DNA of 64,000 nt from Pseudomonadota bacterium (GTDB lineage Bacteria > Pseudomonadota > Alphaproteobacteria > Caulobacterales > Caulobacteraceae). Numbering within the stretch: the first letter of the stretch is position 1; the number at the start of each line of letters is the position of its first letter. This document shows, piece by piece, positions 36,992 to 44,486 of this stretch. The DNA lies in assembly GCA_023428785.1 (NCBI GenBank), contig JAEYWU010000139.1, positions 23,372 through 87,371 of the forward strand. Reading direction: 5' to 3'. The notes below the pieces were generated by a model. That model searched no databases. It was not told where the DNA came from and saw only the letters and a list, made by a program, of their open reading frames with translations. The position numbers were made by a program, and so were the translations under genes.

Positions 36992-37479
36992 TGCGTAGGC
37001 GATGCGCCCTGACCGCAGTGCTGGGGTTTTCGGCCTTGGCCAGCCCCACGGCGGCGCAGACTCCGCCTCCACCGCCCGTGCTGTGTCCGCCCAGCGCGGA
37101 ACTGACCTTCGAGGACACGATCGTTGTTCGCGGGAGAGTCACAACGGTCGAGCAAACTGGAGAAGAGGTGCGTCAGGTCCGGTATTCAGGTCGCGAGCCG
37201 GTTGCCGTGGGTGTGACGATCCTCAGCGCATCAATCGAGGTAACGGAAGTTCTTCGCGGAGGACCGCCGCAAGACCCCCTGGTCTATTCTTTCCAGCAGC
37301 CGCCCACGGGATGTGACGGTCCATCGGTGGAGGCCGGAGATGTCGTGCTTTTGTCTATCAATCCGGATCGGGCGGTGAGGATCGAAACCGAGTCATCTCT
37401 CGCCTATGCCTCACAACGCCCGCTTAGAGCGCGTCCCCATTTGATGCGCGATCGTGCACAGGATCCCCAAGACCAGTGA
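36991..37479 (+). CDS. Small secreted hypothetical inside the bkd operon
   Basis: 162 residues from ATG 36991, which overlaps the bkdB stop (TGATG); a GTG at 36982 is also possible. Signal peptide 'ALTAVLGFSALASPTAAQ' ends before a Pro-run (PPPPPV). The mature part has two cysteines and a beta-rich appearance ('EDTIVVRGRVTTVEQ', 'ASIEVTEVLRGG'), resembling OB/NTR-like secreted domains. Its GTGA overlap with lpdA keeps it in the operon. No role in oxoacid oxidation is evident. Confidence 0.72.
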   Translation: MRRRCALTAVLGFSALASPTAAQTPPPPPVLCPPSAELTFEDTIVVRGRVTTVEQTGEEVRQVRYSGREPVAVGVTILSASIEVTEVLRGGPPQDPLVYSFQQPPTGCDGPSVEAGDVVLLSINPDRAVRIETESSLAYASQRPLRARPHLMRDRAQDPQDQ

Positions 37480-38873
37480 CCCAAACCATCAAAACCAAAG
37501 TCCTCATCATCGGCGCCGGGACCGGCGGTTACGTCGCCGGAATCCGCTGCGGCCAGCTCGGCCTGGAGGCCGTGCTGGTGGACGCGGGCGAAGGGCTGGG
37601 CGGGACCTGCCTGAACGTGGGGTGCATTCCGTCCAAGGCGATCATCCATGCGGCCAACAAGTTCGAGACCGTGGCGAAGGCGGCGGATGGGGGGACGCTG
37701 GGGATCACGGCGGCCAAGCCGGCCATCGATCTGACCCAGACGGTCGCGTGGAAGAACGGGATCGTCAAAAAGCTGAACCAGGGCGTCTCGGGCCTGCTGA
37801 AGCGGGCCAAGGTGAAGGTGATCAAGGGCTGGGCGACCTTCTCGGACGCCAAGACCTGCACGGTGAAGTCCGAAGAGGGCGACATCACGGTCTCGGCCGA
37901 GCACGTCATCCTGGCGACGGGCTCCGAGCCGGTCGAACTGCCGTTCTTGAAGTTCGGCGGCGACGTGATCTCCTCGACCGAGGCCCTGTCGCTGGACAAG
38001 GTCCCGGGCAAGCTGGTCGTCGTCGGCGGCGGCTATATCGGGCTGGAGTTGGGCATCGCGTTCAGGAAGCTCGGCGCCGAGGTCACGGTCGTCGAAATGG
38101 CCGAGCGCATCCTGCCGCTCTACGACAAGGACCTGACGGCCCCGGTCACCAGGTGGCTCGAAAAGCATGGCGTGAAGCTGCTGTTGGGCGCCAAGGCCGG
38201 GTCGTTCGAGAAGGGCAAGCTCAACGTCACGACCAGGGACGGCGAGGCCGTCAAGCTGGACGCCGACAAGGTGCTGGTCACCGTCGGCCGCCGTCCGCGC
38301 ACGCAGGGCTGGGGTCTTGAGAACATGGGGGTGGCCATGGCCGGGCCGTTCGTGAAGACCGACAACCGCTGCGCCACCAGCATGCGGAACGTCTGGGCCA
38401 TCGGCGACCTGACCGGCGAGCCCATGCTGGCCCACAAGGGCTCGGCCCAGGGCGAGGTCGTGGCCGAGATCATCGCGGGCCATGACGCGGTCTTCGACCC
38501 CGTCACCATCGCGGCCGTCTGCTTCACCGAGCCGGAGATCGTCTCGGCCGGTCTGGGACCGTCGGACGTCGAGGGCCGCGACGACGTGATCACCGCCTCC
38601 TTCCCGCTGATGGCCATCGGCCGAGCCCTGGCGATCGAGGCGGGCGACGACGGCGGCTTCGTGCGCGTCATCGCCAACAAGGACGATCACCACATCCTGG
38701 GCATCCAGGCCGTCGGCCAGCACGTGTCGGAGCTGTCCAACAGCTTCGCCCAGATGCTGGAGATGGGCGCCGTGCTGGAGGACGTGGCGGGGACGATCCA
38801 CGTTCACCCGACGCTCGGCGAAGCCTTCCACGAAGCGACCCTGCGGGCGCTCGGGCACGCGATCCACATCTAG
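37476..38873 (+). CDS. lpdA: Dihydrolipoyl dehydrogenase (E3)
   Basis: 465 residues, FAD flavoprotein that reoxidises the E2 lipoyl groups. N-terminal FAD motif 'VLIIGAGTGGYVAGI', redox-active disulfide C45-C50 in 'GGTCLNVGCIPSKA', NAD motif 'LVVVGGGYIGLELGIAFR' and the C-terminal His-Glu pair 'HVHPTLGEAFHEATL'. Start GTG 37476 overlaps the previous stop. As the last bkd-operon gene it is probably the dedicated E3 (LpdV-like), although it could also serve other complexes. Confidence 0.96.
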   Translation: MTQTIKTKVLIIGAGTGGYVAGIRCGQLGLEAVLVDAGEGLGGTCLNVGCIPSKAIIHAANKFETVAKAADGGTLGITAAKPAIDLTQTVAWKNGIVKKLNQGVSGLLKRAKVKVIKGWATFSDAKTCTVKSEEGDITVSAEHVILATGSEPVELPFLKFGGDVISSTEALSLDKVPGKLVVVGGGYIGLELGIAFRKLGAEVTVVEMAERILPLYDKDLTAPVTRWLEKHGVKLLLGAKAGSFEKGKLNVTTRDGEAVKLDADKVLVTVGRRPRTQGWGLENMGVAMAGPFVKTDNRCATSMRNVWAIGDLTGEPMLAHKGSAQGEVVAEIIAGHDAVFDPVTIAAVCFTEPEIVSAGLGPSDVEGRDDVITASFPLMAIGRALAIEAGDDGGFVRVIANKDDHHILGIQAVGQHVSELSNSFAQMLEMGAVLEDVAGTIHVHPTLGEAFHEATLRALGHAIHI

Positions 38874-38930
38874 GGTCGTTGACCCTCAGGTTGACGGTGA
38901 TCACATAGGCTCCCGAACCAGGAGCCTGCC

Positions 38931-39407
38931 ATGACCGATCCCGTCGCCTATGGCGTCGCCACGCCCGAGCAGGTCGCCGGCAAGACCGGGCTCGAGACCA
39001 TGCAGGCCGCCATCACAGGCGAACTTCCGCGCGCGCCGATCGCCCAGCCCATGCGGTTCTGGCTGTCGGAGGCGGAGGAGGGGCGCTGCGTCTTCATCGG
39101 GGAGCCGGACGAGACGCTCCTGAACCCGCTGGGCACGGTCCACGGCGGCTGGGCCCTGACGCTGATCGACAGCGCGGCGGGCTGCGCCTGCCATACGACC
39201 CTGCCGGCGGGCGTCGGCTATACGACCGTCGAAACCCACTGCAACTTCACCCGCCCGATCCAGCCGGGCGCAGGTCCGATCCGGGCCGAAGGCCGCGTCA
39301 TCAACCGCGGACGGTCGATCGTCACGGCCGAGGCGACGATCACGGACGCTCAAGGCCGCCTGCTGGCCCACGGCGGCTCGACCCTGATGGTGCTTCAGCC
39401 ACGCTAG
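38931..39407 (+). CDS. PaaI/hotdog-fold thioesterase
   Basis: 158 residues with the hotdog thioesterase signature 'LNPLGTVHGGWALTLIDSAA' (HGG motif with conserved Asp), then 'YTTVETHCNFTRPIQPG' and 'RGRSIVTAEATITDAQGRLL'. Cytoplasmic acyl-CoA thioesterase of the PaaI/YdiI group; the substrate is not fixed by sequence. It lies 57 bases after lpdA and may be read through from the bkd operon. Confidence 0.9.
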   Translation: MTDPVAYGVATPEQVAGKTGLETMQAAITGELPRAPIAQPMRFWLSEAEEGRCVFIGEPDETLLNPLGTVHGGWALTLIDSAAGCACHTTLPAGVGYTTVETHCNFTRPIQPGAGPIRAEGRVINRGRSIVTAEATITDAQGRLLAHGGSTLMVLQPR

Positions 39408-39531
39408 ATGCCCGTAAAGAACGAGCCCAAGCCGCTGAAATTTCTACCGTAGCCTCACGAGATGCGGCGGTTTTTCCCCGGCGCTACGTGCGGCGCCAGA
39501 ATAGCCGTCCTAGTCTTTGACATTGCAGACT

Positions 39532-39558
39532 GACCCGGTCGACCCGGTCGACCCGGTC
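39532..39558. repeat. 9-base tandem repeat, three copies
   Basis: GACCCGGTC repeated three times in direct succession in the short intergenic region downstream of the sugar-dehydrogenase gene. No function is apparent; each unit is close to its own reverse complement (GACCGGGTC). Confidence 0.85.
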
Positions 39559-39576
39559 GATTTGGACGGGGTTTTC

Positions 39577-40839
39577 TCAGTTCGAACCGGCCGGGTTTGC
39601 GGGCGCGATCCGCATCAGGCGGCCGTTGTCCTCGTCGGTAACGACCCACAAAGAACCGTCGGCCGCGACCTGGACGTCGCGGATGCGCTGGGTCTGGTCG
39701 ACCAGCAGCCGCTCCTCGCCGACGACGCGATCGCCCTCGATCACCAGCCGGGCGAGATGCCGGCCGGCGAGGCCCGAGACGAACAGATTGCCCCGCCATT
39801 CCGGAAACAGGTCGCCCTCGTAGAAGGCGACGCCGCCGGGCGCCACCACCGGGTCCCAGTAGTAGATCGGCTGCTCCATCCCCTCGCGGGCGGTGACGCC
39901 CTCGTTGATCGCGCCGCTGCGATACTCCACGCCGTAGGCGATGACCGGCCAGCCATAGTTCAGGCCGGCCCGCACGATGTTTACCTCGTCGCCCCCGCGC
40001 GTGCCGTGCTCGATGGCCCACAGTTCGCCCGTCTCCGGGTTCAGGGCCGCCCCCTGGACGTTGCGGTGACCGAGCGACCAGATCTCGGGCCGCGCGCCGT
40101 CCTGATCCACGAAGGGATTGTCGGCAGGGACGGAGCCGTCGGCGTCGATGCGTATGATCTTGCCGAGATGGCTGCCGAGATCCTGCGCCTGCGGCCGCGT
40201 CTGGGTGTCGGAGCGCTCGCCCAGGGTCACGAACAGCCGGCCCTCCCGATCGAAGACCAGCCGCGAGCCATAGTGCATAGAGTTCGAATAGGAGGGCAGG
40301 GCGCGGAAGATGACCTCGAGATCGCCCAGGCTCCGGCCGTCATCGGACAGGCGCGCGCGGGCGACGGCGGTGCCGTTGCCGTCGTCGCGCGGCTCGGCGT
40401 AGCTGAAATAGACCAGCCGGTCGGTCGCGAAATCCGGGCTGATGGCGACGTCCAGCAGGCCGCCCTGGCCATCGGCGTGAAGGTCCGGAAGCCCGCTGAT
40501 GCTGGCCAGGCGCTCTCCGGTCGCGGAGATGAGAAGCAGGTTCCCGGGCCGCTCCGTCACCAGCCAGTTGCCGTTCGGAAGCTGCTGGAGGGCCCAGGGG
40601 TGATCGAGGCCGTCGGCCACGGTGGTCACGCTCAGGGCCTGTTCGGTGGTGACGCCCGGCGCCCGGGTCTGGCCCTCGAAGGCGGGGGTCTGATCCCGGG
40701 CGTTCGGAGGACGGTCCTCGACCGGCTCGCCGCGCCCGGCGCTCTCGGCCGCGCCGACGTCAGCGATGTCCTGCCCATTGCATCCCGTGGCGGACATCAG
40801 GGCGACGAGCGAGGTCGCGACGGCGGCGGCGTGGCGCAT
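39577..40839 (-). CDS. PQQ-dependent sugar dehydrogenase-like lipoprotein (soluble GDH family)
   Basis: 420 residues. A signal with lipobox-like 'LVALMSATGCNGQ' suggests a lipoprotein. It has a beta-propeller of the Asd/soluble glucose dehydrogenase family: 'VADGLDHPWALQQLPNGNWL', 'RPGNLLLIS', 'GGLLDVAISPDFATDRLVYF', 'IIRIDADGSVPADNPF', 'EIWSLGHRNVQGAALNPETG' and 'WAIEHGTRGGDEVNIVRAGL'. Oxidises aldose sugars in the periplasm using PQQ if the cofactor is available. No pqq genes are in the window. Confidence 0.93.
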   Translation of the reverse strand: MRHAAAVATSLVALMSATGCNGQDIADVGAAESAGRGEPVEDRPPNARDQTPAFEGQTRAPGVTTEQALSVTTVADGLDHPWALQQLPNGNWLVTERPGNLLLISATGERLASISGLPDLHADGQGGLLDVAISPDFATDRLVYFSYAEPRDDGNGTAVARARLSDDGRSLGDLEVIFRALPSYSNSMHYGSRLVFDREGRLFVTLGERSDTQTRPQAQDLGSHLGKIIRIDADGSVPADNPFVDQDGARPEIWSLGHRNVQGAALNPETGELWAIEHGTRGGDEVNIVRAGLNYGWPVIAYGVEYRSGAINEGVTAREGMEQPIYYWDPVVAPGGVAFYEGDLFPEWRGNLFVSGLAGRHLARLVIEGDRVVGEERLLVDQTQRIRDVQVAADGSLWVVTDEDNGRLMRIAPANPAGSN

Positions 40840-40851
40840 GGAGAACTCCGG

Positions 40852-42570
40852 TTACAGGATCGGCAGGATAGCGCGCAGGGCCTCGTTCCGCTCCATGCCG
40901 GCGACATGGATGTTCCACCAGACGGCGTAGAACAGCAGCGGCCAGCGGCCCGAGGCGTGGTCGTCCTGCTCGAAGACGGCCCGGACGGCGTCCATGTCGC
41001 AGACCTGGGCCAAGCCCTCGTGGGCGGCCATCGCCGGGGCGAGGTCGCGGGCGCGGGGCGCGATCCAGGCGGCGACGGGGACGGTGAAGCCCTTCTTCTT
41101 GGCCCAAGGTGCGGCTGAGGGCAGGTGTGTCTCCAGCCACTTCCTCAGCAGCCACTTGCCGTAGCGGCCGCGCACTTTGAACCGGTCGGGCAGGTTGAAG
41201 GCGAAGGCGGCCACCTCGCGGTCGAGGAAGGGCGTGCGGCCCTCCAGCCCGTGGGCCATCAGGGTGCGGTCCAGCTTGAGCAGAAGGTCATTGGGCAGCC
41301 AGGTGGCGATGTCGGCGGCCTGGGCGCGCTGGAGTGGCGTCATCCAGGGCTGGATTGCGTGGGAGGTGGCTTGCCTCCAGCTCGCCAGGGCAGCCTTCCC
41401 CTGGTCCCTGAGATAATGCGCTTCGAACTGGGGCTCGGCGGGTCTACCGCCCAGCCAGCGGGGCCGCAGCGCACGCCGGTAACGCCCGTACCCGCCGAAC
41501 AGCTCGTCGCCGCCCTCGCCGGAAAGGACGACCGTCAGGGTGCCCTTGGCGGCCTCGGCCAGCTTCCAGGTCGGCAGGGTGGCGTAGTCGGTGGTGGGAT
41601 CGTCAAGGCACCAGGCGACCTCAGGCAGGATGCGCCAGAAGTCCTCCTCACCGAAGGTGGTCTCGCGCCAGTCGAGGTTCAGGGCTCTTGCCACGCCCTC
41701 CGCATGGGCCCGCTCGTCGCGGGCGCCGGGGGCGTCGAAGCCGCAGGTGAAGGCGGTGACGGGGCGCTCGTTCAGCCGGGCCATGAGGGTGGCGATGGCG
41801 GAGCTGTCGATGCCGCCGGACAGGAACAGGCCGTAGGGCACGTCGGAGCGCTGATGGACGCGGACGGAGTCTTCGAGCACGGCGTCGAGGCGGGTGAGGA
41901 GGGCGGCCTCGTCGCCAGCTATCCGTTGCCGGACTAGAACTGGCTCTTCCCACATCGGATCGATTTCGCGGATCTCGTTCAGCAATCCCGCCGAACCGGG
42001 CCGCCAACGCGCGACACCATGCTCGATGTCACTCACAGAGTATCCAAGGGCCAGAATCTGCGATGCACTTTGGGCGAACGCCTCGGCATGTGGCGTTCGC
42101 AACGCTCGCGCCTCGGAAGCAAAGGCCGCGTGGTCAGGGCTGCGTACATAAAGCGGCTTGATCCCGAACGGGTCGCGCACGAGCCATGTCCGGCCGTCGT
42201 GGCCGATGAGGCAGAAGGCGTACATGCCGCGCAGGCGCGAGAAGGCCTTTTCGCCCTCCAGCGCATAGAGGTGGAGCAGGGGTTCGAAGTCCGAGCCGGT
42301 GTTCAGCTTGTCCTTGAGGCCGAACTCCTCGATCAGCTCGACGTAGTTGTAGATCTCGCCGTTGCCGATGACGGTGGAGCCGGCGGCGTGGAGCGGCTGC
42401 CAGCCGCCTTCGAGGTCGATGATGGAGAGACGGGCGTGGGCGACGGCCCAGCCGGGGCCGCTCTCGACGCGGATGCCGTTCGGACCCCGGTGCTGGAGGG
42501 TCTCGATCATGGCGCGCACCGCCTGTTCGGGGGCTTCGTCAGCCCCCAGGATGCCTGCGATGCCGCACAT
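40852..42570 (-). CDS. asnB: Asparagine synthase (glutamine-hydrolysing)-family protein
   Basis: 572 residues. N-terminal class II glutaminase with the Cys2 nucleophile (MCGIAGILGADE) and 'LQHRGPNGIRVES'. The C-terminal ATP-pyrophosphatase domain has 'GLFLSGGIDSSAIATLMARL' and 'LSGEGGDELFGGYGRYR'. It abuts the upstream glycosyltransferase gene (stop and start adjacent at 42570/42571), suggesting a surface-polysaccharide amidation or modification role rather than bulk asparagine synthesis; this is inference. Shorter members of this family act on sugars. Confidence 0.93.
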   Translation of the reverse strand: MCGIAGILGADEAPEQAVRAMIETLQHRGPNGIRVESGPGWAVAHARLSIIDLEGGWQPLHAAGSTVIGNGEIYNYVELIEEFGLKDKLNTGSDFEPLLHLYALEGEKAFSRLRGMYAFCLIGHDGRTWLVRDPFGIKPLYVRSPDHAAFASEARALRTPHAEAFAQSASQILALGYSVSDIEHGVARWRPGSAGLLNEIREIDPMWEEPVLVRQRIAGDEAALLTRLDAVLEDSVRVHQRSDVPYGLFLSGGIDSSAIATLMARLNERPVTAFTCGFDAPGARDERAHAEGVARALNLDWRETTFGEEDFWRILPEVAWCLDDPTTDYATLPTWKLAEAAKGTLTVVLSGEGGDELFGGYGRYRRALRPRWLGGRPAEPQFEAHYLRDQGKAALASWRQATSHAIQPWMTPLQRAQAADIATWLPNDLLLKLDRTLMAHGLEGRTPFLDREVAAFAFNLPDRFKVRGRYGKWLLRKWLETHLPSAAPWAKKKGFTVPVAAWIAPRARDLAPAMAAHEGLAQVCDMDAVRAVFEQDDHASGRWPLLFYAVWWNIHVAGMERNEALRAILPIL

Positions 42571-43614
42571 CTACGCTGGGGCTCCCGCCAACTGTTCGAA
42601 CAGGGCGTCCCATTGCGGCAGAACAGCCGCCTTGGAAACCTCGGCGGCGCGGGATTTGCCGCCGACGATGAGCCGCTGTTGCAGCTGAGGAGCGTCGATC
42701 AGGCCCTTGATCGTGCCGGTCAGGACTTCGTGGTCGTCGATGGGGACCAGAAGACCATCGACGCCGTCGCGGATCAGCGCCTTCGGGCCCGCCGCCTCGG
42801 CCGCGATAACCGGCTTGCCGTAGGCCCAGGACTGGATGACCACATTGCCGAGCGGTTCGACCCGCGAGGGGAAGACCACGATGTCGGCGGCCCGATAGAG
42901 CGCCCCCGCATCATTGCGCCAGCCCAGCCAGCGCACCCGATCCTCCACGCCCAGATCGGCGGCCAGTTGGTGCAGTTCGCCCTCCAGCGGGCCGGCGCCC
43001 GCGACCCAGAGATAGGCCTCCGGCACATCGGCCAGCGCCTTCAAGGTCACATCATGGGCCTTGGCGCTGTGCAGGCGGCCCATGGCCAGCAGGAGCGGCG
43101 CTTCGCGCGGTGTATCCAGCGCGGCCCGGCTCTGGGCCGGATGGTCGTCAGGCTCGGCGAAGTTGGGGATGTGGTGCGCCCGGTCCGCCGGCCAGCCCTT
43201 CGACACGATCCAGTCCCGGATATCGGCCGTATTGCCGACGAGAGCGTCGAAGCCCTTGTAGTTTTTCAGATCGTAATAGCCCCCGAGCCGCCCGACGCGG
43301 GCCCATGGGCCCCTGGGGCAATGGCGGGCCGCGCGGTTCATCCAGGCGACCAGGACGCGCGCTTTCTGTTGCTCGGCATAGGCGCGGATCGCGGGGCGAG
43401 TGCCGAGGTCGAGCGGCGAGCCGAACTTGAAACAGTCGTGGGGCACGCCGGCGACGGCCAAAGCCGCCTCGCGCGCCGGGTGATTCCGGATAGCCGCAGA
43501 CGTAGGCAGACCAGCCGCGTGCAGGGCGGTCACGAGGTCCAGATAGTAGGTCTCGGCGCCCCCGTCGGCGGCCGAGCCCAGCAGGTGCAGGGCCGGTGTC
43601 ATCAGCCAGGCCAT
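42571..43614 (-). CDS. Glycosyltransferase family 4-like
   Basis: 347 residues from the ATG at 43614 (an upstream in-frame start at 43641 adds nine residues). GT-B fold: N-terminal 'LHLLGSAADGGAETYYLDLV' acceptor loop and the GT4 C-terminal 'FPSRVEPLGNVVIQSWAYGK' with the conserved E-x7-E region around 'EPLGNVVIQSWAYGKPVIA', and 'LLLAMGRLHSAKAHDVTLKA'. Transfers a sugar from a nucleotide donor, probably in surface polysaccharide synthesis. Operon with asnB. Confidence 0.92.
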   Translation of the reverse strand: MAWLMTPALHLLGSAADGGAETYYLDLVTALHAAGLPTSAAIRNHPAREAALAVAGVPHDCFKFGSPLDLGTRPAIRAYAEQQKARVLVAWMNRAARHCPRGPWARVGRLGGYYDLKNYKGFDALVGNTADIRDWIVSKGWPADRAHHIPNFAEPDDHPAQSRAALDTPREAPLLLAMGRLHSAKAHDVTLKALADVPEAYLWVAGAGPLEGELHQLAADLGVEDRVRWLGWRNDAGALYRAADIVVFPSRVEPLGNVVIQSWAYGKPVIAAEAAGPKALIRDGVDGLLVPIDDHEVLTGTIKGLIDAPQLQQRLIVGGKSRAAEVSKAAVLPQWDALFEQLAGAPA

Positions 43615-43646
43615 GGTACGCGTGATCGCGTCTTTTCGCACCTGTC

Positions 43647-43675
43647 TTGAACCGAAGCGCGTCGGCCTATATACG
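43647..43675 (+). promoter_or_regulatory. Promoter of the tRNA gene
   Basis: TTGAAC (43647-43652) and TATACG (43670-43675) with an ideal 17-base spacer, 31 bases before the tRNA. This is the clearest sigma-70-type promoter in the window. Confidence 0.75.
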
Positions 43676-43706
43676 CGCCTCTCCCGACGGGCCGCGCGCC
43701 CGCTCA

Positions 43707-43783
43707 GGCTGGGTAGCTCAGCTGGTTAGAGCGGTGGATTCATAACCCACAGGTCGGCGGTTCGAGCCCGCCCCCAGCCACCA
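43707..43783 (+). tRNA. tRNA with CAT anticodon, probably tRNA-Met (elongator)
   Basis: 77 nt including the encoded CCA. Acceptor GGCTGGG/CCCAGCC with discriminator A, D arm GCTC/GAGC, anticodon loop TTCATAA, T arm GGCGG-TTCGAGC-CCGCC. Position 1-72 is a G-C pair, so this is not the initiator. The anticodon stem has an A·C mismatch at 31-39. A CAT anticodon could also be tRNA-Ile2 (lysidine-modified); the loop with T32 fits elongator Met better. Confidence 0.95.
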
Positions 43784-43910
43784 TCCTTCATCGATAGACG
43801 ATCCGTTGAAGGCGATGGTAGCGCTCCGAACTACAACCAAAACGCGATAAGGAATTGTACGTACCCGTTTAGAGAGTGGCAACCAGAGGGAGCCATCCTT
43901 CCGTCATGCA

Positions 43911-44486
43911 ATGAAGGGGTGCACAGTGCTCGTTCCAGTAAGTGCAGAATCGGCGGCGTGGGGCGCGGTGGGTCTGATCCTGCTGTACCTGCTGCTGGAT
44001 TATCGGCGGGCGGTGCAGGGGCTGCGTCGCGTGCGCCGGCTGAGACGCCATCATGCACCGCGGCCGGGACGGATCGCGCTGTGGCGCTCCTGGACCGACA
44101 GCACCGGCAGCATGGCGGTGGAGTTCGCGCTGCTATGCCCCATCCTGGTGGTGCTGCTGATGGGTGTGGTGAGCTACGGCAGCTGGCTGTGGCTGGCGCA
44201 GTCCATTCAGGGGATCGCCTCGGAGGCGGCGCGCGCCTCGATCGGCGGACTGGACAATGCCGAACGCGAAAGCCTGGCGCGCGACGAGGTGGCCATCCAC
44301 GCCGCCCGCCTGTTCCAGGTTTCGCCCGAAGACGTGGTGGTGGAGGTCGACTCCAGTGCCAGCCAGCTCTCGGTGCGCCTGTCCTACAACGCCGCCAATC
44401 ATCCACTCATGGCGGCGGCGACCCTCCTGCCGCGCCCGCCGGACGCGATCGAGGGCGTCGCGATCGTGCGGACCGGGGGCTACTGA
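43911..44486 (+). CDS. TadE-family pilus assembly protein with an extra N-terminal membrane segment
   Basis: 191 residues. The TadE signature 'TGSMAVEFALLCPILVVLLM' (pseudopilin-like Glu5 region followed by a hydrophobic helix) begins around residue 65. It is preceded by another membrane helix ('AAWGAVGLILLYLLLDY') and a strongly basic stretch, unusual for TadE. ATG 43911 is assumed; a GTG at 43926 ('VLVPVS') is possible. Works in Flp pilus assembly or related surface structures. Overlaps the TadG-like gene by 1 base (TGATG). Confidence 0.85.
   Translation: MKGCTVLVPVSAESAAWGAVGLILLYLLLDYRRAVQGLRRVRRLRRHHAPRPGRIALWRSWTDSTGSMAVEFALLCPILVVLLMGVVSYGSWLWLAQSIQGIASEAARASIGGLDNAERESLARDEVAIHAARLFQVSPEDVVVEVDSSASQLSVRLSYNAANHPLMAAATLLPRPPDAIEGVAIVRTGGY

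Noticed and set aside
38872..38886. AGGGTC-GTT-GACCCT hairpin after lpdA as a terminator
   Set aside because: Only a 6-bp stem and no T tract follows; transcription could continue into the thioesterase gene.
39532..39558. Three-copy 9-base tandem repeat as a possible CRISPR or iteron
   Set aside because: Units are contiguous without spacers and far too few and short for either.
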